NCBI RefSeq assembly: GCF_001421965.1
Contig: NZ_LMLP01000021.1
Span: 124,001 to 188,000, forward strand
Length of the DNA: 64,000 bases
Direction: 5' to 3'
Source of the DNA: Sphingomonas sp. Leaf67
GTDB taxonomy: Bacteria > Pseudomonadota > Alphaproteobacteria > Sphingomonadales > Sphingomonadaceae
Part shown: in pieces, positions 39,635 through 48,015 of the stretch
How the letters are laid out: each line of letters starts with the position of its first letter
Position numbering within the stretch: the first letter of the stretch is position 1
Translations under genes and position numbers: made by a program
Notes under the pieces: generated by a model
Told to the model about the DNA's origin: nothing
Database searches by the model: none
Seen by the model: the letters and a program-made list of their open reading frames with translations, nothing else

Positions 39635-41095
39635 CTACAGTCCATGCGAACCGAGGCCGCGCTCGCGGCCCCAGATGACGGCACCGCTGCGGCGATTGAC
39701 GCCCAGCTTGGCGTAGATCCGGGCAACATGATTACGAACCGTGTTGCGCGACAGGTTCAGACGCTGCGCAATGTCGCCATCGTCCAGATCGTCGCAGATC
39801 AGGCCGAGGACTTCGCGTTCGCGGGCGCTGAGGTCGATGGCGGCGGCGATCGGCCCCGGCCGCCGCAATGTCGCGAGCTTGTCGAGGATGGAGCGGCTGA
39901 GCCAACTCGCGTCCTTCATCACCTCGTCGATGGCGGCTGCCAGTTCGACCTCGTTGCGTCGCCGGTCGGTGACGTCCTGATAGACCCACAGCACACAGGG
40001 CTGCTGATCCATGTCGACGGCTTGCGCGGCGACGAGGCAATCGATGGGGTCGCGCCCCCGCGCCAGCAATCGGGCCTCGTGCTGGTGGAGCGATCCGGTC
40101 GCCGTCAGGGCCGCTTCCGCAACCTCCCGTTCGGCAGCCGTTTCCCATAGCGCCAGTTCATCGGCGGTTTTTCCGAGCACGCGTTCGTCGTCAAGACCGG
40201 TGAGCGAGCGGAAGGCGGCATTGACCCGCGCGATGCGATGGTCGGCATGGTGCGTCACTGCCATAGCGACCGGTGCCATGTCGAAGACGGCGAGAAGGTG
40301 CTGCTCGCTCGCCTGCAACGCGATCTCCGCTTCGCGCCGCGGTTGCAGGTCGGCGAAGGTCAGCAGCAGCGCGTCTTCCTCGGTCACGTCGATGGGTTGG
40401 CCGGCAAAGACGACCAGCCGCCGGGTCCCATCGGCGACGAGCAGTTCGGCGTCGGACTGGGGCAGGACCCGGCCCTGTTCGATCCGGGCACGCGTTGCGG
40501 TCGGGTCCGCCAGTCCGCCCAGCAGGTCGAGCCCGAACAGGCTCTTTCCGGCAAGCTGCTCCTGCAGGAAGCCGGTAAGGGCCAGAAACCCGGGATTGCC
40601 CTGCACGATGCGCAGATCCCGCAGGCGCACGATCAGGGCGGGGGCGGGATTGGCTTCGAACATCGCCTTGAACCGCCGTTCGGCGTTGAAGCGGGCGGAC
40701 ACATCGCTCAGGACCAGCGCCAGATAATCCGCATCGCCGCCATCGACGTCCATGGCCACGTCGCGGACTTCATGGACCCATCGCACCTCGTCGTCACCCG
40801 ACGGCGCCACCTGCACCGTCTCGTCCGGGAATGCTTCACCGCCCAACAGCCGAAACAGCGGATATTCGCGGCGTTTGAGCAGGCGGCCATTGCCTGATCG
40901 CAGGGTGAAGCGTTCGGCATAGGCCTCGGCAGTTGCGCCCAAATCCTCGACGCGATCGATGCCGTGCATCTTCAGCGCAGCGGCATTGGCGCGCAGGATG
41001 ACCCCGGTCGGATCGACGACGATGACGCCGTCGAGCAACTGCGCCATGAGTTGTTCGAGATGGCGGAGCGTGGGTGGGGCAGCAGGGTCTGGCAT
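39635..41095 (-). CDS. Triple-PAS, LuxR-type transcriptional regulator
   Basis: The 486-residue cytoplasmic protein has three PAS-like domains: about 10-125 (LLDGVIVVDPTGVILRANAA), 135-260 (FKAMFEANPAPALIVRLRDL) and 265-385 (LLAVFDMAPVAMAVTHHADH). A C-terminal LuxR helix-turn-helix follows at about 415-480 (LSAREREVLGLICDDLDDGD, then RNTVRNHVARIYAKLGV). It has no kinase or receiver domain, so it is a one-component sensor. AAGGGA precedes ATG 41095. It is divergent from the GlsB-type gene. Confidence 0.85.
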   Translation of the reverse strand: MPDPAAPPTLRHLEQLMAQLLDGVIVVDPTGVILRANAAALKMHGIDRVEDLGATAEAYAERFTLRSGNGRLLKRREYPLFRLLGGEAFPDETVQVAPSGDDEVRWVHEVRDVAMDVDGGDADYLALVLSDVSARFNAERRFKAMFEANPAPALIVRLRDLRIVQGNPGFLALTGFLQEQLAGKSLFGLDLLGGLADPTATRARIEQGRVLPQSDAELLVADGTRRLVVFAGQPIDVTEEDALLLTFADLQPRREAEIALQASEQHLLAVFDMAPVAMAVTHHADHRIARVNAAFRSLTGLDDERVLGKTADELALWETAAEREVAEAALTATGSLHQHEARLLARGRDPIDCLVAAQAVDMDQQPCVLWVYQDVTDRRRNEVELAAAIDEVMKDASWLSRSILDKLATLRRPGPIAAAIDLSAREREVLGLICDDLDDGDIAQRLNLSRNTVRNHVARIYAKLGVNRRSGAVIWGRERGLGSHGL

Positions 41096-41195
41096 GTCCC
41101 TTTAACCGCTGCGAGCCGCGCTGCGTTCCCGGCTTCGTACCAATCATAATAGTGCTGTTGCACCATGCGCCGCGATGGTCGCCGATGGCGGGTCG

Positions 41196-41221
41196 TGAAC
41201 CGAAGGAATGTATCGCCCGTT
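41196..41221 (+). promoter_or_regulatory. Candidate EcfG promoter for the GlsB/YeaQ gene
   Basis: TGAAC-N17-CGTT lies 37 bp upstream of the start at 41258. It is one mismatch from the EcfG consensus and similar to the site at 39501-39525. Confidence 0.35.
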
Positions 41222-41257
41222 TCACCATGGTCCTCAGTTTAAGTAAAAGGAATGGTC

Positions 41258-41527
41258 ATGGGTCTTATCATACTCCTCGTCGTCGGCGGTATCATCGGTT
41301 GGGTCGCCAGCCTGATCATGCGGACCGACGGGCAACAGGGCATCGTCCTGAACGTCGTCGTCGGCATCGTCGGCGCGCTCCTCGCCGGCTTCCTCGTCAC
41401 GCCGCTGATCGGCGGCGCGCCGATCACCAGCGGCGTCATCAGCGTCCCGTCGATCCTGGTGTCGCTGGTCGGTGCGATCGTGCTGCTCGCGATCGTCAAC
41501 CTCTTTCGTCGCGGCACGGTTCGGTAA
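41258..41527 (+). CDS. GlsB/YeaQ/YmgE family small membrane protein
   Basis: The 89-residue protein has three hydrophobic segments: MGLIILLVVGGIIGWVASLIM, IVLNVVVGIVGALLAGFLV and SILVSLVGAIVLLAIVNLF. It matches the transglycosylase-associated (GlsB/YeaQ) family, common among stress-induced membrane proteins. ATG 41258 is preferred over ATG 41252 because AAAGGA then lies at a proper distance. Confidence 0.88.
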   Translation: MGLIILLVVGGIIGWVASLIMRTDGQQGIVLNVVVGIVGALLAGFLVTPLIGGAPITSGVISVPSILVSLVGAIVLLAIVNLFRRGTVR

Positions 41528-41537
41528 GGTATCGTCA

Positions 41538-41571
41538 GGGCACCGGCCCATATCTTGAAGGGCCGGTGCCC
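41538..41571 (+). terminator. Perfect 12-bp hairpin after the GlsB/YeaQ gene
   Basis: GGGCACCGGCCC and GGGCCGGTGCCC pair perfectly across a 10-base loop, 10 bp after the stop codon. No T-run follows, so it may act as a transcript stabiliser or a weak terminator. The remainder of 41572-41726 contains nothing recognised. Confidence 0.6.
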
Positions 41572-41726
41572 GGGCTTGCCCGGCCGTCCTTCGCCATACG
41601 CGGTCGGAACGTTGGCAACTGGGTCGCCCTTCTTCCAGCGTTTCAGGACCGTCGCACTTCAGCAACCGCCGCGTTGCGGCAGCAATGAATTGATGACAGT
41701 CTGGCACGCGAATTGAGGAGGGCGGG

Positions 41727-42170
41727 ATGATATTCTTGTTTCTGCTGGCGGTTCAGACTGCACCAGCGAGCTTCGACGCGGTCGCCGCTGCTCCGGATAG
41801 CCACCGTGTCTTACTGGAAGACGACAAGATTCGCGTGCTGCGGGTAGAGGTGGCTCCCGGTGCGACCGAACCTGTCCACGATCACCGTTGCTCCAGCGTG
41901 ATGTATTTCGAGCAGCCTCAGCCGATCACGTACATCACCTACAAGCTGGTTGATGGAAAGCCGGTCGAAACCGAACGCCTTGACGCGCCGGCCTTTGATA
42001 CATCGCAAACAGTCAGGGGCGAACCAGAGGGATTGCATGCCGTCAAGAACCGCGGATCGGCGCCGTTCGTCGCGATAAGGATGGAGTTCAAAAGTCCAGC
42101 CGTAGGCAAAGCCAGATCATCTACGCTTCCTCAATGCACTTCAGATAGCGGTTCGCGGAACGAAAGGTGA
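41727..42170 (+). CDS. Small cupin-like protein of unknown function
   Basis: The 147-residue protein has a short hydrophobic N-terminus ([22 protein letters not shown]) that may be a signal peptide. A cupin-like barrel follows with [20 protein letters not shown] carrying an HxH metal-binding pattern; these strands are spread over about residues 33-60. GAGGAGGG precedes the start. Its end overlaps the convergent metallo-hydrolase gene by 50 bp. Its role is unknown and a link to the catabolic island is unproven. Confidence 0.55.
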
Positions 42171-42918
42171 TATCCTTTGCGTCGGTTTCCATATCCTGAC
42201 CCTCGAACGCACCGTACATTCGATCGAAGTCGATGCGACCGATCCGTTCGGTCATCATCTTGACGGTTCCACCCGCCAGTGGAAGCATATTCGGATAGCT
42301 CCACATGAACGATATCCGGTCTGCGCCGGGTGTGATCTGGATAATGTCCCCCACGAGCAACGTGCCGTCATGCTTCTCCCAGTGGAGGACGGTGCCGCCG
42401 GCGAAGTGACCGCCCAAATGAATCAACCGGACACCTGGCAGTAACGTCAGGCTGTCATCGTTCCAGAATTGAATGGCGGCACGGTCGCGCATCACCCACT
42501 GCCGGTCGGCATCGTGGATATACACGGGCGCGCCAAAGGCGTCGGACCAGTCTTGCATGGTCGTATAGTAATGCGGATGCGAGACCGCGATTGCGTCGAT
42601 ACCGCCCAGCCCCTCGATCAGTTTCCGGGTTGCCGCGTCGAGGTTGGCAATACAATCCCACAAGATATTACCCGCTGGCGTGGTCAACAGGAATGCCCGT
42701 TGCCCGATCGCAAAGCGAGGCGTCGTTACGATGCCAAACAGGCCGGGCACATGCTCGCGCCAGCTATTGCTGTGGCGAACGGCGATGGCTTCCCGATTGG
42801 TCCATTGTTGTCCGGCGCGCGGCACATACTGACGCTCGTCGTCGCAGATGGCGCAGCGGTCGGGCGGAAGTTCATCCGATTGATAGGACGTTCCGCATGC
42901 GACGCAGACATGGATCAC
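42121..42918 (-). CDS. Metallo-beta-lactamase-fold protein with N-terminal four-cysteine zinc ribbon
   Basis: The 265-residue protein starts at GTG 42918. A rubredoxin-like knuckle holds Cys5, Cys8, Cys22 and Cys25. The MBL fold follows, but its first metal motif is altered: SHPHYYTTMQDW replaces the usual HxHxDH. Later motifs (GGHFAGGTVLHW, LLVGDIIQ) are retained. It may bind one metal or have lost hydrolase activity. It lies 28 bp downstream of an MFS gene that carries a regulon operator, so it is probably part of the glycoside regulon. Confidence 0.75.
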   Translation of the reverse strand: MIHVCVACGTSYQSDELPPDRCAICDDERQYVPRAGQQWTNREAIAVRHSNSWREHVPGLFGIVTTPRFAIGQRAFLLTTPAGNILWDCIANLDAATRKLIEGLGGIDAIAVSHPHYYTTMQDWSDAFGAPVYIHDADRQWVMRDRAAIQFWNDDSLTLLPGVRLIHLGGHFAGGTVLHWEKHDGTLLVGDIIQITPGADRISFMWSYPNMLPLAGGTVKMMTERIGRIDFDRMYGAFEGQDMETDAKDITFRSANRYLKCIEEA

Positions 42919-42946
42919 AGCCGACTCTCATATCGTTGGAAGGTGG

Positions 42947-44368
42947 TCATCGCTCGAACAGGCGTTCGGGCAAACGGCGAAGTAGCAACACCAGGATCAG
43001 GAGGTCGAGTGCGACGACCGCGGTCGTCACCAGAAACGCCGCAGGGATCGATTGTTGTCGTTGATCGGGAACGATCGTGAAGTAGATCGTCGCGATCAAC
43101 GCCGTGCCAAGCGCGCCACCGATCTGCTGCACCGTCTTGTGCATGGCCCCGGCAACGCCGGCATGGTTTCGGTCGACATGGGCAAGGGTGATCGGACCGA
43201 GTGGGCCGCTAAGAGTGCCCATGCCGATTCCCGCGAGCAGGAGTGCGCCCCCGATCACGATCGTCGGCAGGGCCATCCATAGTGCCAGCGCCGTCGCCAG
43301 GCACCCGGTCGCCATCGTCAGGGCGCCCGTCATTGGCACGCGACGCCCGTGGCGAGGCAGTGCCTTGCGTCCGATCTGGCTGATCCCGGCCATCACGCCA
43401 AGACCGAACGGAACGTGCAGCAGGGCAACATCGATGGGCGCATAATCGAGGCCACGTTGCAGGGTCAGGCTGAACGTCAGCAGAAATCCGGCCGACGCCA
43501 TGGCAAAGCCTGCCGTAGCGGTCAGTCCGATGCGAAAGCTGCTGTCGGCAAAGAGCGAGGGTTCGATCAGCGCCGAGCCGATTACCGTTCGTCGCCGCTG
43601 TTCGTAGCTCCAGAACGCGTACCATAGTCCGGTACTCGCGATGCCTGCCACCGCGGTCCACCACGGCCATCCCGCTGCCCGTCCTTCGATCAGCGGGAGG
43701 AGCGACGTACCGAGCGCGGCGAACAACAGCAGCGTCCCCGGCACATCGGGACGCAATGCCTGGCCGGACCGGCCGGGCGGCAACAGCGTCAGTCCGGCGA
43801 TCAACGCCAGCACGCCGAAAGGCAGGTTGATGAGGAACACGCTACGCCACCCAAGACCCAGCGGACTCCATTCGATCAGCAGCCCGCCGATCACCGGACC
43901 GCCGATGGCCGCAAGGCCGCCAATGACACCGAAGGCAGCGAGACGGCCGATACGTTCGGTCGGCGAATAGAGCAGCTGGATCAGCGCCACGCCCTGTGGT
44001 GCCATGATCGCCGCTGCTGCACCTTGGGCAAGCCGGGCGATCGACAGGGCACTACCGTCCCGAGCAAGGCCGCAGGCAAGCGACGCGAGCGTGAAACCGA
44101 CCACTCCGATCACGAACATGCGGGCATAACCGAATAAATCGCCCAGTCGTCCGCCGACGACCAACAACACGGCGAACGTCAGGAAATAGCCCGACACGAC
44201 CCATTGCATCGCGCCATCGGACGCTGTCAGGGCAGTCTGGATCGCGGGCAGCGCGGTATTGACGATCGTCGAGTCCACGACGTCCATCACGAACGCAATC
44301 AGGACGGTAGCGAACGCAAGGCTACGCTGTCGTTCGCTCAACTGGCCTGAAACTACCGCATTTGCCAC
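42947..44368 (-). CDS. MFS transporter (DHA2-like, 14 TM)
   Basis: The protein has 473 residues from a GTG at 44368 (VANAVVSGQLSERQRSLAF), favoured by AAGGA 8 bases upstream; an ATG at 44428 would place the start inside the operator. About 14 membrane segments include LIAFVMDVVDSTIVNTALPA (TM1) and GGPVIGGLLIEWSPLGLGWR (motif C). It may export a toxic aromatic intermediate or import a glycoside. It is divergent from another MFS gene, sharing operator site A. Confidence 0.85.
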   Translation of the reverse strand: MANAVVSGQLSERQRSLAFATVLIAFVMDVVDSTIVNTALPAIQTALTASDGAMQWVVSGYFLTFAVLLVVGGRLGDLFGYARMFVIGVVGFTLASLACGLARDGSALSIARLAQGAAAAIMAPQGVALIQLLYSPTERIGRLAAFGVIGGLAAIGGPVIGGLLIEWSPLGLGWRSVFLINLPFGVLALIAGLTLLPPGRSGQALRPDVPGTLLLFAALGTSLLPLIEGRAAGWPWWTAVAGIASTGLWYAFWSYEQRRRTVIGSALIEPSLFADSSFRIGLTATAGFAMASAGFLLTFSLTLQRGLDYAPIDVALLHVPFGLGVMAGISQIGRKALPRHGRRVPMTGALTMATGCLATALALWMALPTIVIGGALLLAGIGMGTLSGPLGPITLAHVDRNHAGVAGAMHKTVQQIGGALGTALIATIYFTIVPDQRQQSIPAAFLVTTAVVALDLLILVLLLRRLPERLFER

Positions 44369-44416
44369 CTGATCGTTCCTTGCTTGACAGGGTTGCAGGT
44401 CATGGCAATACCGCTT

Positions 44417-44436
44417 ATCAGAATGCAAGTTCTAAT
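44417..44436. promoter_or_regulatory. Regulon operator site A (divergent MFS promoters)
   Basis: ATCAGAAT-GCAA-GTTCTAAT is an imperfect inverted repeat, nearly identical to sites B, C and D. It lies between the two divergent MFS genes, 49 bp from one start and 41 bp from the other. TTGACA at 44384-44389 is a good -35 for the rightward promoter. It probably binds the TetR repressor encoded at 51927-52595. Confidence 0.75.
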
Positions 44437-44476
44437 TGAGCCGGCGTACCGGTCGATTGCGTGGGAGAGGATTCGG

Positions 44477-45706
44477 ATGATCGCCGACACACAGGACAAG
44501 ACCGTCCGCAGCCCTGGCATCGGCCAGGGACTGACCGTCATTATCGCCGGCTTCCTGCCGATCCTCGCGATCGTGTCGCTGTTCCCGGCGGTACCCTCGA
44601 TCATCGACCATTTCGCGGGGGATCCCAGTGCCGCATGGAAGGTGCCGGCGATGGTGTCGGCACCCGGACTGACCATCGCGATCTTCGCGCTGTTCGCCGG
44701 GATCCTGGTAGACAAGTTCGGACGCCGGAAGTTGCTGTTGGTGGCGACGCTGCTGTTCGGCGTGTTCGGGACCGCGCCGTTCCTGCTCGACAATCTCAAC
44801 GCGATCTACGGATCGCGGCTGCTGCTCGGCATTGCCGAAGCAGCGATCCTGACAACCATGAACACGCTGATCGGCGATTATTGGGACGAAAAGGGGCGCC
44901 GCAACTGGCTGACGCTGCAAGGGTTGGCCGGGCCGTTCCTCGCCAGTGGCGTCATTCTCGCTTCGGGTTTCCTGACTGGCCTGCGCTGGAACGGTATCTT
45001 CCTGATCTACCTGATCGCGTTCCCGACCTTCGTTGCTGCCGCCAAGTTCCTGTACGAACCCAGCAGCGATGCGACCGCACGCAAGATGCTGGGCATCGGC
45101 AGCGCGTCGGCGCGCAGCCCGTTTCCGGCGGCATCGGTGGCATCGATCGGTGCGGTGACGCTGTTCGCTTCCGCGCTCTATTATGTGTTCATCATCAACG
45201 GCGGCATGGCGTTCCGCGAAGTCGGAATCCAGTCGTCACAGGAACTGGGCAAGCTGACCTTCATCCCCAGCCTGTTCGTCATGGTCGGCTCGCTGATCTT
45301 CTGGGCAACGGGACGTGCGCGTCCCGTCGTGCAACTCGCCATCTTCCTCGTGCTGATCGGCGGGGGGCTGACGACGATCGGGCTGGCACCCGATTGGCGC
45401 TGGATGGTCGCCGGTCTGGTCGTGCAGCAGACGGGGGCGGGGATGGCGGTGCCGACGCTGATCGCCTGGGCACAGACCAAGCTGCCCTTCGAACACCGCG
45501 GGCGCGGCATGGGCGTGTGGACGGCGTGCTTCTTCTTCGGGCAGTTCTCCAGCCCGTTCCTGGTTTCATTGTTCCGCGTCCAGACGGGCGCGATGCAGGG
45601 CGCGTTCCTCATCATGGGCGCGGCCGGGGTCGTCGGCGCGCTCGCCGCGGTCCTTTTCGCCGCGACCCGGCGCGATGGCGGTACCCCCGTCGCCGCAGTC
45701 GCCTGA
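44477..45706 (+). CDS. MFS sugar/aromatic-acid-type transporter (12 TM)
   Basis: The 409-residue protein has the MFS motif A loop LVDKFGRRKLLLVATLLFG. A TM4-5 segment resembles hexuronate and aromatic-acid porters (LTLQGLAGPFLASGVILASGF). ATG 44477 is chosen with GAGAGG upstream. It is the first gene of the unit MFS - deglycosidase alpha - deglycosidase beta - DUF1080, so it probably imports the glycoside or its 3-keto form. Confidence 0.85.
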   Translation: MIADTQDKTVRSPGIGQGLTVIIAGFLPILAIVSLFPAVPSIIDHFAGDPSAAWKVPAMVSAPGLTIAIFALFAGILVDKFGRRKLLLVATLLFGVFGTAPFLLDNLNAIYGSRLLLGIAEAAILTTMNTLIGDYWDEKGRRNWLTLQGLAGPFLASGVILASGFLTGLRWNGIFLIYLIAFPTFVAAAKFLYEPSSDATARKMLGIGSASARSPFPAASVASIGAVTLFASALYYVFIINGGMAFREVGIQSSQELGKLTFIPSLFVMVGSLIFWATGRARPVVQLAIFLVLIGGGLTTIGLAPDWRWMVAGLVVQQTGAGMAVPTLIAWAQTKLPFEHRGRGMGVWTACFFFGQFSSPFLVSLFRVQTGAMQGAFLIMGAAGVVGALAAVLFAATRRDGGTPVAAVA

Positions 45707-45733
45707 TCCCGCATATTCCAAAAGGACATCGCC

Positions 45734-46738
45734 ATGACGATCAAGCGGGGCGTGAGCCTCTACAGCTTCCAGAACGAAACCTTCCTCGGCAAGATGACGC
45801 TCGAAGATTGCATCCGCACGAGCGTCGAGCTCGGCGCGCCGGGGATCGAGATCATCGGCGAGCAGACCTTCTGGGGCTGGCCGGAAGTGGGTGTCGCCGA
45901 TGAAAAGGTCGCCGAATGGCACCAGCTGATCGACAAATACGGGGCGGTGCCGGTCGCCCATGACTTCATGCTCGATTACAAGCGCTACAAGGGTCGGGAA
46001 ATGCCCTTCGACGAACAGGTTGCGAGCGTGAAGAAGGATATCGACTTCGCCGCGCGGCTCGGTGTCAAATATATCCGCGCGCTGGTATCGATCGCGCCCG
46101 AGGTGCTGGTAGCGGCCGCGCCATACGCCGAGGAGAAGGCGATCAAGATCCTGATCGAAGTGCACGCGCCGCTGCATTTCGACCATCCATGGATCATCCG
46201 CCATGCCGAGGCTTTTGAGAAGTCGGGCAGCGACGCGCTCGGCTTCCTGCCAGACATGGGCATGTTCCTGTTCAAGTTCCCGCCGGTGTGGAAGGAGCGT
46301 TTCATGCGCAACGGCGTGCCGCACCACATCGCCGACTATATCGTCAAGGCATATGAGGACCGCGTTCTTAGCGAATATGTGATCCTGAACGTGCGCGAGA
46401 TGGGCGGCGTCGGCCCGGCGATCGGCATGGCCGAAACGCTGCGCCACAATGCCGCGTTCGAACCGAAGCGGATGCTCGATTACATGCCCCGCATCCACAA
46501 CATCCACGGCAAATTCTACCAGATGGACGCAGATCTGGTCGAACCGTGCATTCCCTATGACGAGATCGTCCGCGTACTCAAACAGGGCGGGTATGACGGC
46601 TACATCTGCTCGGAATATGAAGGCAATCGCTGGATCGAGGACGCCTATGAGGTCGACTCCGTCGAACAGGTCCGTCGTCAGCAAGAGATGCTCGGGCGGC
46701 TGATCGACGCCCCGACCCCCACCGCGCTCGCCGCCTGA
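45734..46738 (+). CDS. TIM-barrel protein, probable C-glycoside deglycosidase alpha subunit
   Basis: The 334-residue cytoplasmic protein of the sugar-phosphate isomerase/AP-endonuclease-2 superfamily has candidate metal ligands Glu142 (LIEVHAP), Asp174 (FLPDMGMF), His258 (NIHGKFYQM) and Glu294/Glu296 (ICSEYEGN). His145 is near the site. In this superfamily, members encoded just before a DUF6379 protein (CarB, DfgA, DgpB types) cleave the C-C bond of 3-keto C-glycosides by metal-assisted elimination. That neighbour is present here. Without it, a generic isomerase would be the call. Confidence 0.78.
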   Translation: MTIKRGVSLYSFQNETFLGKMTLEDCIRTSVELGAPGIEIIGEQTFWGWPEVGVADEKVAEWHQLIDKYGAVPVAHDFMLDYKRYKGREMPFDEQVASVKKDIDFAARLGVKYIRALVSIAPEVLVAAAPYAEEKAIKILIEVHAPLHFDHPWIIRHAEAFEKSGSDALGFLPDMGMFLFKFPPVWKERFMRNGVPHHIADYIVKAYEDRVLSEYVILNVREMGGVGPAIGMAETLRHNAAFEPKRMLDYMPRIHNIHGKFYQMDADLVEPCIPYDEIVRVLKQGGYDGYICSEYEGNRWIEDAYEVDSVEQVRRQQEMLGRLIDAPTPTALAA

Positions 46739-46749
46739 AGGAATCCGAA

Positions 46750-47127
46750 ATGTTCGACAACAAGATGATCGTGGACGATAGCCTCAAGGCGACCGCCGAT
46801 GGTTTCAGCATCGAAGCGCGGCTGCCTTATTATCGCGGGCTTGGCCTGTCGATGATCGAGAACGTGGCGGTCACCATCAATGGTGAGACGGTGCCGCGCG
46901 AGGACGTGACGCTGACGCTCCGTGGCCGAACGTGGACGCTCGACGAGCTGGAAACCGAATATGGCGACCGGTGGAACTTTGGCGAGAAGGCCGTGGTCGG
47001 CTGCAAGCGCGCCGCCGGCCTGACGCCGGGCGAGCACCACGTTGAACTGGCCGAGACCATGCGCATCTCGTACCTGCCGTTCGTACCAACAACGAAGGAC
47101 GCCAAGATGCTTCGGCTGATGGCATGA
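46750..47127 (+). CDS. DUF6379 protein, C-glycoside deglycosidase beta subunit
   Basis: The 125-residue cytoplasmic beta-sheet protein MFDNKMIVDDSLKATADGFS... has AAGGAATCC before its start. DUF6379 proteins are the small subunit of heteromeric C-glycoside deglycosidases, contributing to the active site of the alpha subunit. It follows the alpha gene by 11 bp and overlaps the next gene (ATGA). This pair is the strongest sign that the island deals with C-glycosides. Confidence 0.8.
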   Translation: MFDNKMIVDDSLKATADGFSIEARLPYYRGLGLSMIENVAVTINGETVPREDVTLTLRGRTWTLDELETEYGDRWNFGEKAVVGCKRAAGLTPGEHHVELAETMRISYLPFVPTTKDAKMLRLMA

Positions 47128-47972
47128 TGTCCGGTCCTGGTCTTAATCGCCGTTCGGTGTTGGCAGGTGCCGCGACCACTGCGTTGGTCGGCATGACCGG
47201 AACGGCGATCGCGGCGGGACCACGAACCGAAGCCGGCTGGCGGCCGCTGTTCAACGAAAACAACCTCGACGGTTGGACCTTCTATCAGGACGGCATCGGT
47301 GCCCGCGACACGCTGGGCGTCGTAGCGATCGACGATGGCGTCCTGCATTTCCACGGGCGCGACTATCGGGGGCCGGATAAGGCTGCGTTCGGACACATCG
47401 CGACGATCGACAGCTGGTCCAACTATCATCTGCGTCTTCAATATCGATGGGGTCAGGCACGCTTCGCGCCGCGTGCCTTGCAGCGCCGCAACAGCGGGAT
47501 CCTGTATCATCTCGGTCCAGAGCGCGACCGGTTGTTTCCCGACGGCGTCGAGTTTCAGGTCGAAGAGGGCGATGTCGGCGACGCCATCATGATCAATACG
47601 CGGGCCCTCGCCGGCCCCGTTTTGGGAGGGACGCCGCTATGGCCGACCTATTTCCCGGGTCTGCCGACGACCTACGAGCCGCCGGTCGTCGCTGGCGGCA
47701 CTGCTCGTCAATGGTTCCGTCATACCGGCGCCTATGAGACGCTCGATGGCTGGAACACGCTGGACCTCTATGCTTTCGGCGATCAGGCTGCCCATCTGGT
47801 GAACGGACGGATCGTCATGACCCTGTTCGCAATGCGCGATCGCGGGGAGGCACCGCTGACCGGTGGTCGTATCGCACTCGAATTCGAGGCGGCGGAAATC
47901 ATGTATCGGGATGTTATGATCCGGGCGCTTTCGGCGGAGGATATTCAACGTCTGAAGGCCGGCGGGGCCTGA
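47124..47972 (+). CDS. Secreted DUF1080 protein, 3-keto-glycoside hydrolase family
   Basis: The 282-residue protein has a twin-arginine leader (LNRRSVLAGAATTALVG), so it is probably exported folded to the periplasm. The DUF1080 domain begins GWRPLFNENNLDGWTFYQDG and includes NYHLRLQYRWG, RNSGILYHL and an acidic EFQVEEGDVGD. This family (3-keto-disaccharide hydrolase) cleaves glycosides already oxidised at C3. It fits downstream of the periplasmic 3-dehydrogenase. ATG 47124 overlaps the previous stop; a second ATG follows at 47127. Confidence 0.83.
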   Translation: MMSGPGLNRRSVLAGAATTALVGMTGTAIAAGPRTEAGWRPLFNENNLDGWTFYQDGIGARDTLGVVAIDDGVLHFHGRDYRGPDKAAFGHIATIDSWSNYHLRLQYRWGQARFAPRALQRRNSGILYHLGPERDRLFPDGVEFQVEEGDVGDAIMINTRALAGPVLGGTPLWPTYFPGLPTTYEPPVVAGGTARQWFRHTGAYETLDGWNTLDLYAFGDQAAHLVNGRIVMTLFAMRDRGEAPLTGGRIALEFEAAEIMYRDVMIRALSAEDIQRLKAGGA

Positions 47973-47983
47973 TCGACCGGCCT

Positions 47984-48008
47984 GCTCCCCGACCGGTGGC
48001 CGGGGAGC
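47984..48008. terminator. Hairpin between convergent transcription units
   Basis: GCTCCCCG and CGGGGAGC (8 bp) pair across a 9-base loop between the DUF1080 gene and the convergent GPH transporter. No T-run. It could serve both directions. Confidence 0.5.
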
Positions 48009-48015
48009 GGAACCG

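Noticed and set aside
41538..41571. Perfect hairpin as a riboswitch or small RNA
   Set aside because: It is just after a stop codon, short, and has no conserved RNA features; a 3' stabiliser or terminator is simpler.
45734..46738. Xylose isomerase or inosose dehydratase (IolE-like)
   Set aside because: No xylose or inositol genes nearby, whereas a DUF6379 partner follows immediately.
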